From contig NZ_LFYT02000015.1 in the NCBI RefSeq assembly GCF_001270065.2, positions 1-64,000 of the forward strand: a DNA stretch of 64,000 nt, given 5' to 3'. The notes beneath the pieces were generated by a model. It was not told the origin of the DNA. It worked only from the letters and a program-made list of their open reading frames with translations, and did no database searches. Shown here piece after piece: positions 1 through 8,863 of this stretch. The position numbers were made by a program, and so were the translations under genes. The stretch is from Limnohabitans planktonicus II-D5 (lineage in GTDB: Bacteria > Pseudomonadota > Gammaproteobacteria > Burkholderiales > Burkholderiaceae_C). Every line of letters starts with the position of its first letter. Position 1 is the first letter of the stretch.

Positions 1-80
1 GCGCTTTTTTGTTGGGCAAGGATGAAACGAAAATACCCAATCAAATCGAGTATCGGTCACCTCAAAAATCGAAGAATTGA

Positions 81-314
81 TCAGGCCCCTGGCGGGATAC
101 CTGTCGGCTGGATCCAGCCCATTTTCCAGGACACCAACACGCAGATGAAGAGGACAATGGAAAAGCCGACACGAAAAGCCAGCGCGGTGGCCATATTGCC
201 TTTTTTGGGCGCTTGGCCCTCGGCGGGCGGGGTGCTGCCCCGCATCATGTACATCAGGGCCGAACCCAGACTGACCAAAATGGCGAGAAACGCGGTGGCG
301 ACAAGAATTTTCAT
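81..314 (-). CDS. DUF2909 twin-transmembrane protein
   Basis: A 77-residue protein with two hydrophobic segments, about residues 1-24 and 45-68, joined by a short polar Pro/Gly/Lys loop. This matches the small twin-transmembrane DUF2909 family that sits in cytochrome c oxidase gene clusters of Burkholderiales. The molecular role is unknown; location implies a link to oxidase assembly or stability. The ATG at 314 is preferred over an upstream TTG at 329, because it begins directly with the first membrane segment. The gene is divergent from SURF1, and the two start codons lie only about 15 bp apart. Family call is from size, topology and context. Confidence 0.75.
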   Translation of the reverse strand: MKILVATAFLAILVSLGSALMYMMRGSTPPAEGQAPKKGNMATALAFRVGFSIVLFICVLVSWKMGWIQPTGIPPGA

Positions 315-328
315 GGACACATTATCCA

Positions 329-1072
329 ATGACTGACAAACCCCTTCACTGGAAAAGATGGATAGTGCTGGCGTTGACCGCTGTGGGTGTGGCTATTACG
401 TTTTCACTGGGTTTGTGGCAGCTCGGCCGCGCCAGTGAAAAAACCGCTCTCCAGGATGCTCGAACTGCGCAGTCGCGCAAAGAAATGTTAGATGGCCGAA
501 CATTGAAGGGGAGTTCTGAAGACGTGTTGCAGCGCAGCGAGTTGCTTTACCGCCGCATGGTTGTGACCGGTCGATGGCTGCCCAACTACACGGTCTACCT
601 GGACAACCGACAGATGAATGCCAAGCCCGGCTTTTTTGTGCTCACGCCTTTGCAGATCGACGGCTCTGGCGAGGTCCTCGTGGTGCAGCGCGGCTGGGCT
701 CAGCGCTCTTTCACGGATCGCACTGCATTGCCCCCAGTGCAAACGGCAGAAGGCTTGGTTCAGGTGCAAGGGCATTTGGCCCCATGGCCATCAAGGCTCT
801 ATGACTTTGGTGGTGCCGAGACGGGCCCGATACGGCAAAATCTCGACCTGACTGCATACCGACAAGAAACGGGTTTGAAGGTGCTCGAAGTCACCCTGCT
901 GCAGTCGGGCGAGTCCTCCGAGGGCCTGCTGCGCGAATGGCCCGTTGTGGCCAGTGGCGTTGAAAAACACCACGGTTACGCTTTCCAATGGTTTGGCCTG
1001 AGTGGTCTGATCGCATTACTTTATGTCTGGTTCCAAATTGTCCAACCCCGCCGCCAAAAACGACCTGTCTGA
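329..1072 (+). CDS. SURF1 family cytochrome oxidase biogenesis protein
   Basis: A 247-residue protein with an N-terminal membrane helix (about residues 11-29, ending in the typical LGLWQLGRA segment) and a C-terminal helix (about 215-235, YAFQWFGLSGLIALLYVW). This two-helix layout with a periplasmic middle domain is typical of SURF1/Shy1, which helps insert heme a into subunit I of aa3-type cytochrome c oxidase. The region GYAFQWF near the C-terminus is a family signature. It heads a run of co-directional assembly genes (SURF1, SCO-like membrane protein, ctaA, ctaB, SCO). The coding sequence overlaps the next ORF by 50 bp. Confidence 0.92.
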   Translation: MTDKPLHWKRWIVLALTAVGVAITFSLGLWQLGRASEKTALQDARTAQSRKEMLDGRTLKGSSEDVLQRSELLYRRMVVTGRWLPNYTVYLDNRQMNAKPGFFVLTPLQIDGSGEVLVVQRGWAQRSFTDRTALPPVQTAEGLVQVQGHLAPWPSRLYDFGGAETGPIRQNLDLTAYRQETGLKVLEVTLLQSGESSEGLLREWPVVASGVEKHHGYAFQWFGLSGLIALLYVWFQIVQPRRQKRPV

Positions 1073-1736
1073 CAGCCCCCTGGTCATGACGGTGCACGAC
1101 ATGCCCAGCCCGGGTGCCGTGGTGCAAGCCGATGCCCAGCGCACCCGCATGGGTCGCTGGAAAATGATCGCCATGATGCTGGTCTGCGCCTCCCCAGTCA
1201 TCGCTTCGTACTTCACTTACTACGTCATCCGCCCCGAAGGCCGTCGTGTCTATGGCGAGCTGATTCAGCCGCAAAAAGACATGCCCCAGGTCAGTGCCAA
1301 AAACCTGCAGGGCGAATCGGTCACGCTGGCCAGCCTGAAAGGCCAATGGTTGCTGGTGACGGTGGCGTCGGGCGATTGCGCCGAGCGTTGCCAGCAAAAC
1401 CTCTATTTCCAGAGACAGTTGCGTGAAATTCTGGGTCGCGAAAAAGACCGCCTCGACCGTGTCTGGTTGGTCACCGATGACGCCCATGTAGCCCCCGGAC
1501 TCTTGCCCGCTTTGAACCTGGCGCATGTGCTGCGGTTGGACACGGCCACGGTGCAAAACTGGATCAGCCCGGCTCAGGGCCAGCAGTTGCAGGACCATTT
1601 GTACGTCATTGATCCGATGGGCAACTTCATGATGCGTTTTCCGGCCAACATGGACGTGCCCGGTGCCTCCAAAGCCAAGCGCGATCTGGATCGTTTGCTC
1701 AAAGCCTCATCGTCTTGGGACCAAGCCGGACGCTGA
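1023..1736 (+). CDS. SCO-like transmembrane cytochrome oxidase assembly protein
   Basis: A 237-residue membrane-anchored protein. A cytoplasmic tail of about 45 residues precedes one helix (about 48-68), followed by a thioredoxin-like domain. The segment GDCAERC carries a C-x3-C pair placed as in SCO/SenC copper chaperones. This type of short, divergent SCO-like protein recurs between SURF1 and ctaA in Burkholderiales oxidase clusters. A role in copper or thiol handling during oxidase assembly is inferred. The start is uncertain: ATG 1023 overlaps SURF1 by 50 bp, while ATG 1086 would lie 14 bp after the SURF1 stop and still keep the helix. Confidence 0.75.
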   Translation: MSGSKLSNPAAKNDLSDSPLVMTVHDMPSPGAVVQADAQRTRMGRWKMIAMMLVCASPVIASYFTYYVIRPEGRRVYGELIQPQKDMPQVSAKNLQGESVTLASLKGQWLLVTVASGDCAERCQQNLYFQRQLREILGREKDRLDRVWLVTDDAHVAPGLLPALNLAHVLRLDTATVQNWISPAQGQQLQDHLYVIDPMGNFMMRFPANMDVPGASKAKRDLDRLLKASSSWDQAGR

Positions 1737-1739
1737 AAC

Positions 1740-2870
1740 ATGACCGAAGTTGACCTGTACAACCTGGAGCCCATTTTGGAGCTCATGGCCGTAGGCTTGG
1801 CGGTTGCAGCATTGCCTTTGGGCTGGTGGCTGTGGCGACAACGCAGTGCCTCTCCATCGGGGCGGCTCAAGGCCCTAACCCTGATCACCTTGTTTCTGAC
1901 CTTCGATCTGTTGCTCTTTGGCGCCTTTACCCGTCTGACCGATTCTGGCTTGGGTTGCCCCGACTGGCCTGGGTGCTACGGCAGCGCCACGCCCATCGGT
2001 GCCAAAGCTGAAATCAAGGCCGCTGAGATCGCCATGCCCACGGGTCCAGTCACCAAGAGCAAGGCCTGGATCGAAATGGTTCACCGTTATTTGGCCACGG
2101 GGGTCGGCGTCCTGATCCTCACTTTGGCCGCCATGACATGGTGGCTGCGACGTCAAAGCCGAGAGGTCAGCCCCTGGTTGCCCACCTTGACTTTGGTGTG
2201 GGTCTGCATTCAAGGAGCGTTCGGCGCACTCACGGTGACCATGAAACTGTTTCCGGCCATCGTCACCTTGCACCTGATGGGCGGCATTGGATTGTTGGTT
2301 TTGTTGATGGCGCAAGCCGTGCGTTATGACGGCCCAGGCTCGCGGGCCTTGCCGTCGCTATTGCGCACGGGTTTGTGGGCAGGCTTTGTTTTGCTGTGGT
2401 TGCAAATTGCCTTGGGGGGCTGGGTCAGCACCAATTACGCGGTGCTGGCCTGTCCTGATTTCCCTACCTGCCACGGCCAGTGGGTGCCTGAGATGAACTG
2501 GCAGGGCTTCAGCGTCTGGCGTGAACTGGGTTACACCCCAACAGGTGAACTGTTGCCTTTTGCATCGCTGGCGTCCATCCATTTTGTGCACCGCTCGGCC
2601 GCCTGGCTGGTGTTGGCGGTGCTGCTGTGGGTGGGCTGGCGTTTGCGGCTCCAGCCGGGCTTGGCTGTGGCCGGGCGTTGGTTGCTGGGCCTGTGCGCTT
2701 TGCAGTTCGCCACCGGCTTGAGCAACGTGGTGCTGGGCTGGCCCTTGCTGGCTGCCGTGATGCACACCGGCGGGGCCGCTGCCATGGCCTTGACCCTGAC
2801 TTGGGCCTTGAGTGTCAGCCGGGCTGATAATTCAGGGCCTGTTCTCTTTTCCAAAAAGCTTGCCGAATGA
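1740..2870 (+). CDS. ctaA: Heme A synthase (COX15/CtaA family)
   Basis: A 376-residue polytopic membrane protein of the COX15/CtaA family, which oxidises the C8 methyl of heme O to make heme A. About eight hydrophobic helices are visible. Family landmarks include the [19 protein letters not shown] segment after the first helix, EMVHRYLA, and a second-half repeat with [13 protein letters not shown] and IHFVHRSAA; their histidines are the presumed heme ligands. The two cysteine-containing loops are also typical. The gene begins 4 bp after the SCO-like gene, and its stop overlaps the start of ctaB (ATGA), implying translational coupling of the two heme-modifying steps. Confidence 0.95.
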   Translation: MTEVDLYNLEPILELMAVGLAVAALPLGWWLWRQRSASPSGRLKALTLITLFLTFDLLLFGAFTRLTDSGLGCPDWPGCYGSATPIGAKAEIKAAEIAMPTGPVTKSKAWIEMVHRYLATGVGVLILTLAAMTWWLRRQSREVSPWLPTLTLVWVCIQGAFGALTVTMKLFPAIVTLHLMGGIGLLVLLMAQAVRYDGPGSRALPSLLRTGLWAGFVLLWLQIALGGWVSTNYAVLACPDFPTCHGQWVPEMNWQGFSVWRELGYTPTGELLPFASLASIHFVHRSAAWLVLAVLLWVGWRLRLQPGLAVAGRWLLGLCALQFATGLSNVVLGWPLLAAVMHTGGAAAMALTLTWALSVSRADNSGPVLFSKKLAE

Positions 2871-3763
2871 CCGTCGCCACCGCCCGTTTGCCTTTGACTG
2901 CCTGGCAACAGTACTACGCACTGACTAAACCGCGCGTGGTTCAATTGATCGTTTTTTGTGCCTTGATCGGCATGGTGCTGGCCGTACCCGGTGTGCCCAG
3001 CCTGGCCGAGTTGAAGCTGGGTCTGTGGGCTTGCGTTGGCATTTGGCTGGTGGCTGGGGCTGCTGCGGCCTTCAACTGCCTGGTGGAAAAAACCATCGAC
3101 GCCAAAATGAAGCGCACCGCCTGGCGGCCCACCGCCAAGGGCGAGTTGAGTGACCAGCAGGCCTTGCTGTTTTCGGCCGTGCTCTGCGCCTTGGGCTCGG
3201 CGGTGTTGTACGTGTTGGTCAACCCTCTCACCATGTGGCTCACCTTTGCCACCTTTGTGGGCTACGCCATCATCTATACCGTGATCTTGAAACCACTCAC
3301 GCCACAGAATATCGTGATCGGCGGGGCCAGTGGGGCCATGCCACCCGTGCTGGGCTGGGCGGCCATGACCGGTCAGGTCGGGCCGGAAGCCTTGATCTTG
3401 TTTTTGATCATTTTCCTGTGGACACCGCCGCATTTTTGGGCGCTGGCACTTTACCGGGTCGAGGACTACCGCAAGTCTGGGCTGCCTATGCTGCCCGTGA
3501 CGCACGGCAACGACTTCACGCGTCTGCAAATCTTGCTTTACACCATCGTGTTGATGGCGTCTTGTTTGATGCCTTTTGTCTACGGCATGAGCTCTTGGCT
3601 TTACTTGGTCGCCGCTGTGGTACTGAGCATCGGATTCATCGGCTATGCGGTGGCCTTGTACCGCGAATATTCGGACGAGCTGGCCCGCAAGACCTTTCGC
3701 TTTTCTTTGGTCCACCTGAGCGCCTTGTTTGCCGCTTTGCTGCTTGACCACTACATTTTTTGA
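2867..3763 (+). CDS. ctaB: Protoheme IX farnesyltransferase (heme O synthase)
   Basis: A 298-residue UbiA-superfamily prenyltransferase that attaches farnesyl to protoheme to make heme O, the substrate of the preceding ctaA product. The N-terminal [12 protein letters not shown] segment is the family signature. The Asp-rich motif with a basic continuation ([15 protein letters not shown], about residues 66-80) binds the prenyl diphosphate with Mg2+. The second loop contains [12 protein letters not shown]. Seven to nine helices are evident. The length is typical. The ATG overlaps the ctaA stop by 4 bp. Confidence 0.96.
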   Translation: MTVATARLPLTAWQQYYALTKPRVVQLIVFCALIGMVLAVPGVPSLAELKLGLWACVGIWLVAGAAAAFNCLVEKTIDAKMKRTAWRPTAKGELSDQQALLFSAVLCALGSAVLYVLVNPLTMWLTFATFVGYAIIYTVILKPLTPQNIVIGGASGAMPPVLGWAAMTGQVGPEALILFLIIFLWTPPHFWALALYRVEDYRKSGLPMLPVTHGNDFTRLQILLYTIVLMASCLMPFVYGMSSWLYLVAAVVLSIGFIGYAVALYREYSDELARKTFRFSLVHLSALFAALLLDHYIF

Positions 3764-3773
3764 GACCACAGGC

Positions 3774-4382
3774 ATGGTGCAACGCAGAGTATTTTCGAAA
3801 GCAGCCTTGGCCATGTGCTTGGCAGGCGCAGTGTGGGGCTTGAGCGGCTGCGGCGAGGACAAGCCTTCATTTCGTGGCGTTGACATCACCGGAGCCGACT
3901 ATGCCCAGGGCTGGGAGTTGAGTGACCAAGACGGCCAAGTGCGCACGCTGAAGGACTATGCGGGCAAGGCCGTGGTGGTGTTTTTCGGTTTCACCCAATG
4001 TCCCGACGTCTGCCCCACCGCTTTGCAAGAAATGGCCCAGGCCAAACAGTTGCTGGGTGCCGATGGGGCCAAGCTCCAAGGCATCTTCATCACCGTAGAC
4101 CCCGAGCGAGACACGCCCGAATTGCTTAAGGCCTATATGGCCAATTTCGGGCCGGATTTTGTGGCCTTGCGCCCCACCGCCGAGCAACTGCCCAAGGTGA
4201 CCAAGGACTTCAAGATCTATTACAAAAAGGTCGAAGGCAAAACTGCCACCAGCTACACCATGGACCACTCGGCGGGCAGTTTCACTTTTGACCCGCAAGG
4301 CCGCATTCGCCTGTACAACCGCCACGCCAGTGGGGCCGAGTCGCTGGCCGCCGATGTGAAGATCTTGCTCAGCGGCAAGTGA
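3774..4382 (+). CDS. SCO1/SenC family copper chaperone lipoprotein
   Basis: A 202-residue protein of the SCO1/SenC family, which delivers copper to the CuA site of cytochrome c oxidase. From ATG 3774 there is a signal peptide with lipobox LSGC (Cys26), so it is probably a periplasm-facing lipoprotein. The copper motif C-x3-C lies in FTQCPDVCP (Cys76/Cys80), and the third ligand His is in TMDHSAGSF near residue 168. An in-frame ATG at 3729 would overlap ctaB and precede the signal peptide, so it is not chosen. It is the last gene of the oxidase assembly cluster. Confidence 0.93.
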   Translation: MVQRRVFSKAALAMCLAGAVWGLSGCGEDKPSFRGVDITGADYAQGWELSDQDGQVRTLKDYAGKAVVVFFGFTQCPDVCPTALQEMAQAKQLLGADGAKLQGIFITVDPERDTPELLKAYMANFGPDFVALRPTAEQLPKVTKDFKIYYKKVEGKTATSYTMDHSAGSFTFDPQGRIRLYNRHASGAESLAADVKILLSGK

Positions 4383-4383
4383 C

Positions 4384-4403
4384 GCCTGGCCTCTTGGCCA
4401 GGC
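4384..4403. terminator. Hairpin between convergent SCO and Bug genes
   Basis: A perfect 8-bp stem (GCCTGGCC/GGCCAGGC) with a TCTT loop lies immediately after the SCO stop and 24 bp beyond the stop of the convergent Bug gene. It has no T-run, so if it terminates transcription it does so weakly or with Rho. Confidence 0.4.
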
Positions 4404-4427
4404 TCTCGATACGCTGTTTCAGGGTTT

Positions 4428-5411
4428 TCAGTTCAACTCGATCTTCTGGCTGCGGATGATGTCGCCCAGCGCTTTCGTGTCGGACTCAATCCGGTTGCGC
4501 AAGCCCTCGGGCGATGAGCCCACCACTTGCCAGCCTTGCTGGAACAAACGCGCACGCATCTCGGGCGCACGCACGATGTCGCTGACCATGGCCGACAACT
4601 TGCTGGCCACAGCCGCTGGCATCGAGGCGGGTGCGGCCACCGCATTCCAAATTTCCAGCTGGTAATCCTTTACCCCGATCTCACTCAGGCTCGGCACTTC
4701 GGCCGCGACAGGGCTGCGCCCGGTGCTCGAAGCCCCAATGGCCCGCAGCTTGCCACCGCGCACCTGGGCGGCCGCCATGGCCGGAGGCAGCAAAGCCAGT
4801 TGCACTTGACCACCCAACATGGCTGTGATGATTTGCGGGTTGCCGGGGTAGGGCACATGCACAGGCGCAATGCCGGCTTTGGTTTTGAGCAATTCCATGC
4901 CCAGGTGTGCCACGGTGCCGACACCGGGCGATGCATAGCTGAGTTTGTCGCCCGCCTTTTTGGCCTGGCTCAACCACTCTGCTGCAGTTTCACCGGGGGC
5001 GCTGGCAGGCACGGTCAGCACCAAAGGCGCTTTGCCGATCAGGCTGATGGGGGCGAGGTCCTTGAGGGGGTCATAAGGCACATTGGGGTTCAGGATGCGG
5101 GCAATCGTCATGTTGCCGTTGATCATCAGACCCAAGGTGTGGCCATCGGTGGATTTCGCGACGAAGTCGGCGGCGATGTTGCCGCCCGCGCCCACCTTAT
5201 TTTCCACAATGACGTTCTGGCCCAAAGCTTTGGCCAGCGGTTCGGCCAATGCCCGCGCAGTCAAATCAGGACTGGATCCCGCTGGAAAACCGACGATCAA
5301 TTTGACAGCATGTTCAGGCCATGATGCCTTAGCAGTTTGGCTTTGACTCCAGGAGGAGGCGCTGAGGGCCAAAAGACCAAGGATGACTCTGCGTGATAAA
5401 GAGTTATTCAT
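4428..5411 (-). CDS. Bug/TctC family tricarboxylate-type substrate-binding protein
   Basis: A 327-residue periplasmic binding protein of the Bug (TctC) family, which captures organic acids or related small molecules. It has an N-terminal signal peptide and then the family pattern WPEHAVKLIVGFPAGSSPD, with GGNIAADFVAKS further on and HVPYPGNPQ mid-protein. No TctA/TctB membrane genes are adjacent, as is usual for the many orphan Bug proteins of Burkholderiales; its ligand cannot be read from sequence. Start ATG 5411 has a GGA ribosome-binding motif about 8 bp upstream; an ATG at 5426 is the alternative. Confidence 0.9.
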   Translation of the reverse strand: MNNSLSRRVILGLLALSASSWSQSQTAKASWPEHAVKLIVGFPAGSSPDLTARALAEPLAKALGQNVIVENKVGAGGNIAADFVAKSTDGHTLGLMINGNMTIARILNPNVPYDPLKDLAPISLIGKAPLVLTVPASAPGETAAEWLSQAKKAGDKLSYASPGVGTVAHLGMELLKTKAGIAPVHVPYPGNPQIITAMLGGQVQLALLPPAMAAAQVRGGKLRAIGASSTGRSPVAAEVPSLSEIGVKDYQLEIWNAVAAPASMPAAVASKLSAMVSDIVRAPEMRARLFQQGWQVVGSSPEGLRNRIESDTKALGDIIRSQKIELN

Positions 5412-5543
5412 TCGAGTTCCAGACATGATTGAATTTCAATTGATGAACATTGACTGCGAATTTTCGCAGTTCATAGAACCTGTCAGCGGAAAAAAATGCC
5501 CAGTAGCACTAAGGCCGACGCAACAAATCTTGCTTGCATATGC

Positions 5544-5568
5544 AAAAAGCCCGCAAAGCGGGCTTTTT
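5544..5568 (-). terminator. Rho-independent terminator of rplY
   Basis: GCCCGC-AAA-GCGGGC stem flanked by five A on one side and five T on the other, about 40 bp beyond the rplY stop. The symmetric A/T flanks mean it could work in both directions, but the only nearby upstream gene is rplY on the minus strand. Confidence 0.85.
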
Positions 5569-5609
5569 GCTATCAGGCCAAATTGGCCAAGACGTCAGGC
5601 TGAAAGAAA

Positions 5610-6239
5610 TTACTTCTTGCCTTTACCCTTGCCTTTGGCATCAGCAGCAGGTGCAGCAACAGGTGCCACCACGACCTCTTCAACAGGGGCCACCACAGAC
5701 ACCAGAACCGGGTTCTTTTTGCCATGGGTGATGGCTTTGCAACCCGCGGGCAAAGTGATGTCGTTCAAGTGCAGGGAAACTCCCTTGGTGAGGCCCTTCA
5801 GATCGACTGCAATGAATTCAGGCAAGTTGGCGGGCAAGCAAGCCACTTCGATTTCGGTCACGACGTGGTTGATCAGGCACTTGTCGGTCTTGACGGCTTC
5901 CGACTCTTCTTCGCCGCTGAAGTGCAAAGGCACCTTCATGTGCAAAGTGGTGTTGGCGTCAACGCGCTGAAAATCAATGTGTTGCACCAACTGCTTGTAG
6001 GGGTGCATTTGATAGTCACGCAGCAAGACTTTGCTGGACTGACCGTTGAATTCCATGTCCAGGATCGAAGCGTGGAAGGCTTCCTTTTTCAAGGCATGCC
6101 ACAGCGCATTGTGGTCCAGCTCGATCAGTTGAGGGGCCGATGTGGAACCGTAAACGATGCCAGGTGTACGGCCGGAATTGCGGAGACGGCGGCTCGCACC
6201 CGTGCCCTGCTTGGAACGCTCAAAAGCGACGAATTTCAT
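5610..6239 (-). CDS. rplY: 50S ribosomal protein bL25 (long Ctc form)
   Basis: A 209-residue bL25 of the long general-stress (Ctc/TL5) type, which binds 5S rRNA. The N-terminal L25 domain (about 1-92) starts [20 protein letters not shown]; the C-terminal TL5 beta domain spans about 100-180. It ends with a low-complexity Val/Pro/Ala stretch and a KGKGKGKK basic tail. It lies downstream of prs on the same strand, a pairing conserved in many proteobacteria. A terminator-like hairpin between prs and rplY suggests partial uncoupling. Confidence 0.96.
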   Translation of the reverse strand: MKFVAFERSKQGTGASRRLRNSGRTPGIVYGSTSAPQLIELDHNALWHALKKEAFHASILDMEFNGQSSKVLLRDYQMHPYKQLVQHIDFQRVDANTTLHMKVPLHFSGEEESEAVKTDKCLINHVVTEIEVACLPANLPEFIAVDLKGLTKGVSLHLNDITLPAGCKAITHGKKNPVLVSVVAPVEEVVVAPVAAPAADAKGKGKGKK

Positions 6240-6287
6240 AACTTACTCCATCAAAGGGCTCACCGCGACCAGTGATGCCCTGACTTA

Positions 6288-6320
6288 AAAAAGCCTGCCA
6301 GTCCAATTGGGTGGCAGGCC
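6288..6320 (-). terminator. Rho-independent terminator after prs
   Basis: An 8-bp stem GCCTGCCA/TGGCAGGC with a 12-nt loop, followed on the minus strand by six T. It sits 20 bp beyond the prs stop and about 50 bp before the rplY start, so it may attenuate prs read-through into rplY. Confidence 0.8.
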
Positions 6321-6339
6321 GCTGATTGCCCGAAGTGGA

Positions 6340-7311
6340 TCAGATTTGATCCGAGAACAGGCTCATCACCGACTCCCCATTGGCGATCCTGTGCATCGTT
6401 TCAGCGATGAGAGGTGCTACAGACAGTTGGCGAATTTTGGTGCAGGCAGCAGCTTGTGTTGTCAGCGGAATGGTGTTGGTCACCACCACTTCATCCAGCG
6501 CATCACCCTTGGAGATGCGCTCAATGGCCGGACCTGAAAAGATGGGGTGTGTGCAGTAAGCGTAGACCTTCTTGGCACCACGCTCCTTGAGCACTTCTGC
6601 GGCTTTGACCAAAGTGCCAGCGGTGTCAATCATGTCGTCCATGATCACGCAGTTACGGCCTTCGATCTCACCGATCACGTGCATCACTTCGCTCACGTTG
6701 GCTTTGGGGCGGCGTTTATCAATGATGGCCAAATCGCAACCAAGTTGCTTGGCCAGGGCACGTGCACGCACCACACCGCCAACATCGGGCGAGACGACAA
6801 TCAGGTCTTCATAGTTTTTCTGGCGCAGATCGCCCAGCAAAACAGGGGAGGCGTAGATGTTGTCAACAGGGATGTCAAAGAAACCTTGAATCTGATCAGC
6901 GTGCAAGTCCATGGTCAGGACGCGGTCAACGCCGACGGCTTGCAGCATATTGGCCACAACTTTGGCTGTGATGGGCACTCGGCTGGAGCGTGGGCGACGG
7001 TCCTGACGTGCGTAGCCAAAATAGGGAATGACTGCACTGATGCGACCGGCCGAAGCGCGTTTGAGCGCGTCGACCATGATCAACAATTCCATCAGATTTT
7101 CGTTGGTCGGTGCACAGGTGGACTGGACCACAAAGACTTCACGAGCACGGACGTTTTGTTTGATTTCGACGGTGACTTCGCCATCAGAAAAACGGCCCAC
7201 ATCTGCTGCGCCCAACTGAGTGCCCAGATGGTGTGCGATTTCGGCAGCCAAAACAGGGTTGGCATTACCGGTGAAAAGCATGAAGTCGGGTGTGTATGAA
7301 GCAGGCTGCAT
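6340..7311 (-). CDS. prs: Ribose-phosphate pyrophosphokinase
   Basis: A 323-residue PRPP synthetase, which converts ribose 5-phosphate and ATP to PRPP for purine, pyrimidine, histidine, tryptophan and NAD synthesis. Visible landmarks are FTGNANP at the N-terminus, DGEVTVEI, the ATP-site region [21 protein letters not shown], and the PRPP loop [12 protein letters not shown]. The length is standard. ATG 7311 is chosen because a GGA ribosome-binding motif lies 6 bp upstream; ATG 7317 directly abuts that motif. The tRNA-Gln just upstream may share its transcription unit, as in other Burkholderiales. Confidence 0.96.
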   Translation of the reverse strand: MQPASYTPDFMLFTGNANPVLAAEIAHHLGTQLGAADVGRFSDGEVTVEIKQNVRAREVFVVQSTCAPTNENLMELLIMVDALKRASAGRISAVIPYFGYARQDRRPRSSRVPITAKVVANMLQAVGVDRVLTMDLHADQIQGFFDIPVDNIYASPVLLGDLRQKNYEDLIVVSPDVGGVVRARALAKQLGCDLAIIDKRRPKANVSEVMHVIGEIEGRNCVIMDDMIDTAGTLVKAAEVLKERGAKKVYAYCTHPIFSGPAIERISKGDALDEVVVTNTIPLTTQAAACTKIRQLSVAPLIAETMHRIANGESVMSLFSDQI

Positions 7312-7359
7312 GGGCATTCCAGCGATCAGAAAATTGGGGCCTGTACGAATGAACGTATT

Positions 7360-7436
7360 TGGCAGGGGAGAAAGGATTCGAACCTTTGCATGCCGGAATC
7401 AAAATCCGGTGCCTTAACCAACTTGGCGACTCCCCT
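7360..7436 (-). tRNA. tRNA-Gln (UUG anticodon)
   Basis: Reading the minus strand, the acceptor arm AGGGGAG/CTCCCCT pairs perfectly. The D-arm is GCC/GGC, the anticodon stem CCGGA/TCCGG encloses loop TTTTGAT (anticodon TTG), and the T-arm is AAAGG/CCTTT. Discriminator G and an encoded CCA follow (7360-7362). The total is 77 nt with CCA. Confidence 0.95.
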
Positions 7437-7463
7437 ACACGGGTTGACTGCTGAAACAGCGGC

Positions 7464-8315
7464 CTACCGATAATTGTCGCTGGCTGCCCAACCTACAAGA
7501 GGATGAACATCCAAATTGCTGCATTTGCGCACTTGCCAATGGTCTGGGACCAAGATTGGTTTTGTGCCTGGTTTGCAGTGTGCAAACACTGCACTACCAG
7601 AGCCTGTCATTCTTGCGTTTAACCCTGAATCTTCGAGCGCATTAAGCGCTAGTTTGATGTCAGGGCAAATGCCTTGTGCAACAGGCTGTAGATCATTGTG
7701 ACCGAAGTCATATGTCTGTGCAGCGAAGACCGCTATTGTAGCAGCATTTGTATCGCGTTTCAGGTCCGGATGTCCAAAAATTTGGGATGTTTCAATGCCT
7801 GCAGCTGGTTTGATGATCCAAAAGTCTGCTGGAGGCAAGTCGATGGGGGTGATTTCTTCGCCAACACCCTCAACCCAGGCGTTACGACCGCGTAAAAAAA
7901 ATGGTACGTCGGCACCCAGTTGCAGTCCCAGTTTTTCAAGTGTGGGTAAGTCAAGTTTCAGATTCCACAACTGGTTCAGTGCCAGCAGGCAGGTGGCTGC
8001 ATCGGAGGATCCGCCGCCCATGCCAGCTTGGGCCGGAATTTGCTTGTTAACCGTGATGTGTACACCTTGCGTGCATCCGGTGTGTTTCTGTAAAAGCCGA
8101 GCAGCCCGGGTGCTCAAGTCATCGTCTGGTAGTTTGACGGTCAGGTCTTCACGGCTGATGCGACTGTTGGGGCGCATCTCGAAATGCAAGGTATCACACC
8201 AGTCAACAAGCATGAAGACCGATTGGAGCAGGTGGTAACCATCACTGCGCCGACCCGTGATGTGCAAAAAAAGATTCAGTTTGGCAGGTGCGGGAACATC
8301 GTAGAGCGATTTCAT
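7464..8315 (-). CDS. ispE: 4-diphosphocytidyl-2-C-methyl-D-erythritol kinase
   Basis: A 283-residue GHMP kinase of the non-mevalonate isoprenoid pathway, phosphorylating CDP-methylerythritol. N-terminal PAPAKLNLFLHITGRR is the family signature, and the ATP loop is PAQAGMGGGSSDAA (about residues 90-103). The C-terminal GHMP motif is ARMTGSGSAVFAHC. ATG 8315 is preferred over GTG 8357, since the extra residues are not family-like. It follows lolB, the conserved lolB-ispE-(tRNA)-prs order of beta- and gammaproteobacteria. Confidence 0.95.
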   Translation of the reverse strand: MKSLYDVPAPAKLNLFLHITGRRSDGYHLLQSVFMLVDWCDTLHFEMRPNSRISREDLTVKLPDDDLSTRAARLLQKHTGCTQGVHITVNKQIPAQAGMGGGSSDAATCLLALNQLWNLKLDLPTLEKLGLQLGADVPFFLRGRNAWVEGVGEEITPIDLPPADFWIIKPAAGIETSQIFGHPDLKRDTNAATIAVFAAQTYDFGHNDLQPVAQGICPDIKLALNALEDSGLNARMTGSGSAVFAHCKPGTKPILVPDHWQVRKCSNLDVHPLVGWAASDNYR

Positions 8316-8362
8316 GTGCTGATTATCACCAGCGGCGCGCGCATGCGCGTGGGACACGTTTT

Positions 8363-8863
8363 TCAGCGATCAAGGATGATGCGTAAAACCGTTTCTGGTT
8401 GGGGTTTTTTTCGCTGAGCGGTCAGTCGACCTTCAGGGTGTGTTGACAAGTCGACTTGCCATCCTGGGGCAGCTTGCTCACGCCCTGCCAACCATTCAAA
8501 CAAGGCTGAAATCGGCAGTGATGTACCTGTCAATTGTTCGGTCATCGCCTGCAGGTTGGCGCCATGATTTCGGTGTCCGTTTTGCTCGATCCACGCCATC
8601 TGAGGAGTCCAGTTCAACTTGGCCATGGTGGTTCCGATGGGGCTGAACAAGATCAATTCACCTTGCTCGGGACTGCCTTGGAGCTCAAAGCTGACGCTCA
8701 TTTGCTGGATGGGTTCGGAGTTGATTTGCAAGGCAAGTCGGCCTGACCAATATGCACTGGCGCTGGCTGGCACCATGATGCGGGTGGCGCATGAAATCAA
8801 CATCATGCCCAGGCAAAAGCTCAGGCCCATCTTGAACAGACTGCGAGTAACAGACCGCTTCAT
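8363..8863 (-). CDS. lolB: Outer-membrane lipoprotein receptor LolB
   Basis: A 166-residue lipoprotein of the LolB family, the outer-membrane acceptor that takes lipoproteins from LolA and inserts them into the membrane. It has a signal peptide with lipobox LISC (Cys25), then a short beta-rich domain with YWSGRLALQI, as in LolB N-termini, and WTPQMAWIEQNG. Sequence is divergent, so the call leans on the adjacent ispE and the upstream TPR protein. Its start overlaps the TPR gene stop by 4 bp. Confidence 0.85.
   Translation of the reverse strand: MKRSVTRSLFKMGLSFCLGMMLISCATRIMVPASASAYWSGRLALQINSEPIQQMSVSFELQGSPEQGELILFSPIGTTMAKLNWTPQMAWIEQNGHRNHGANLQAMTEQLTGTSLPISALFEWLAGREQAAPGWQVDLSTHPEGRLTAQRKKPQPETVLRIILDR

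Noticed and set aside
2531..3889. 452-residue minus-strand ORF opposite ctaA/ctaB
   Set aside because: Antisense shadow with Gln/His/Arg bias; no family similarity.
4527..5324. Long plus-strand ORF opposite the Bug gene
   Set aside because: It is an antisense shadow of a high-GC gene; the minus strand has signal peptide and family motifs.
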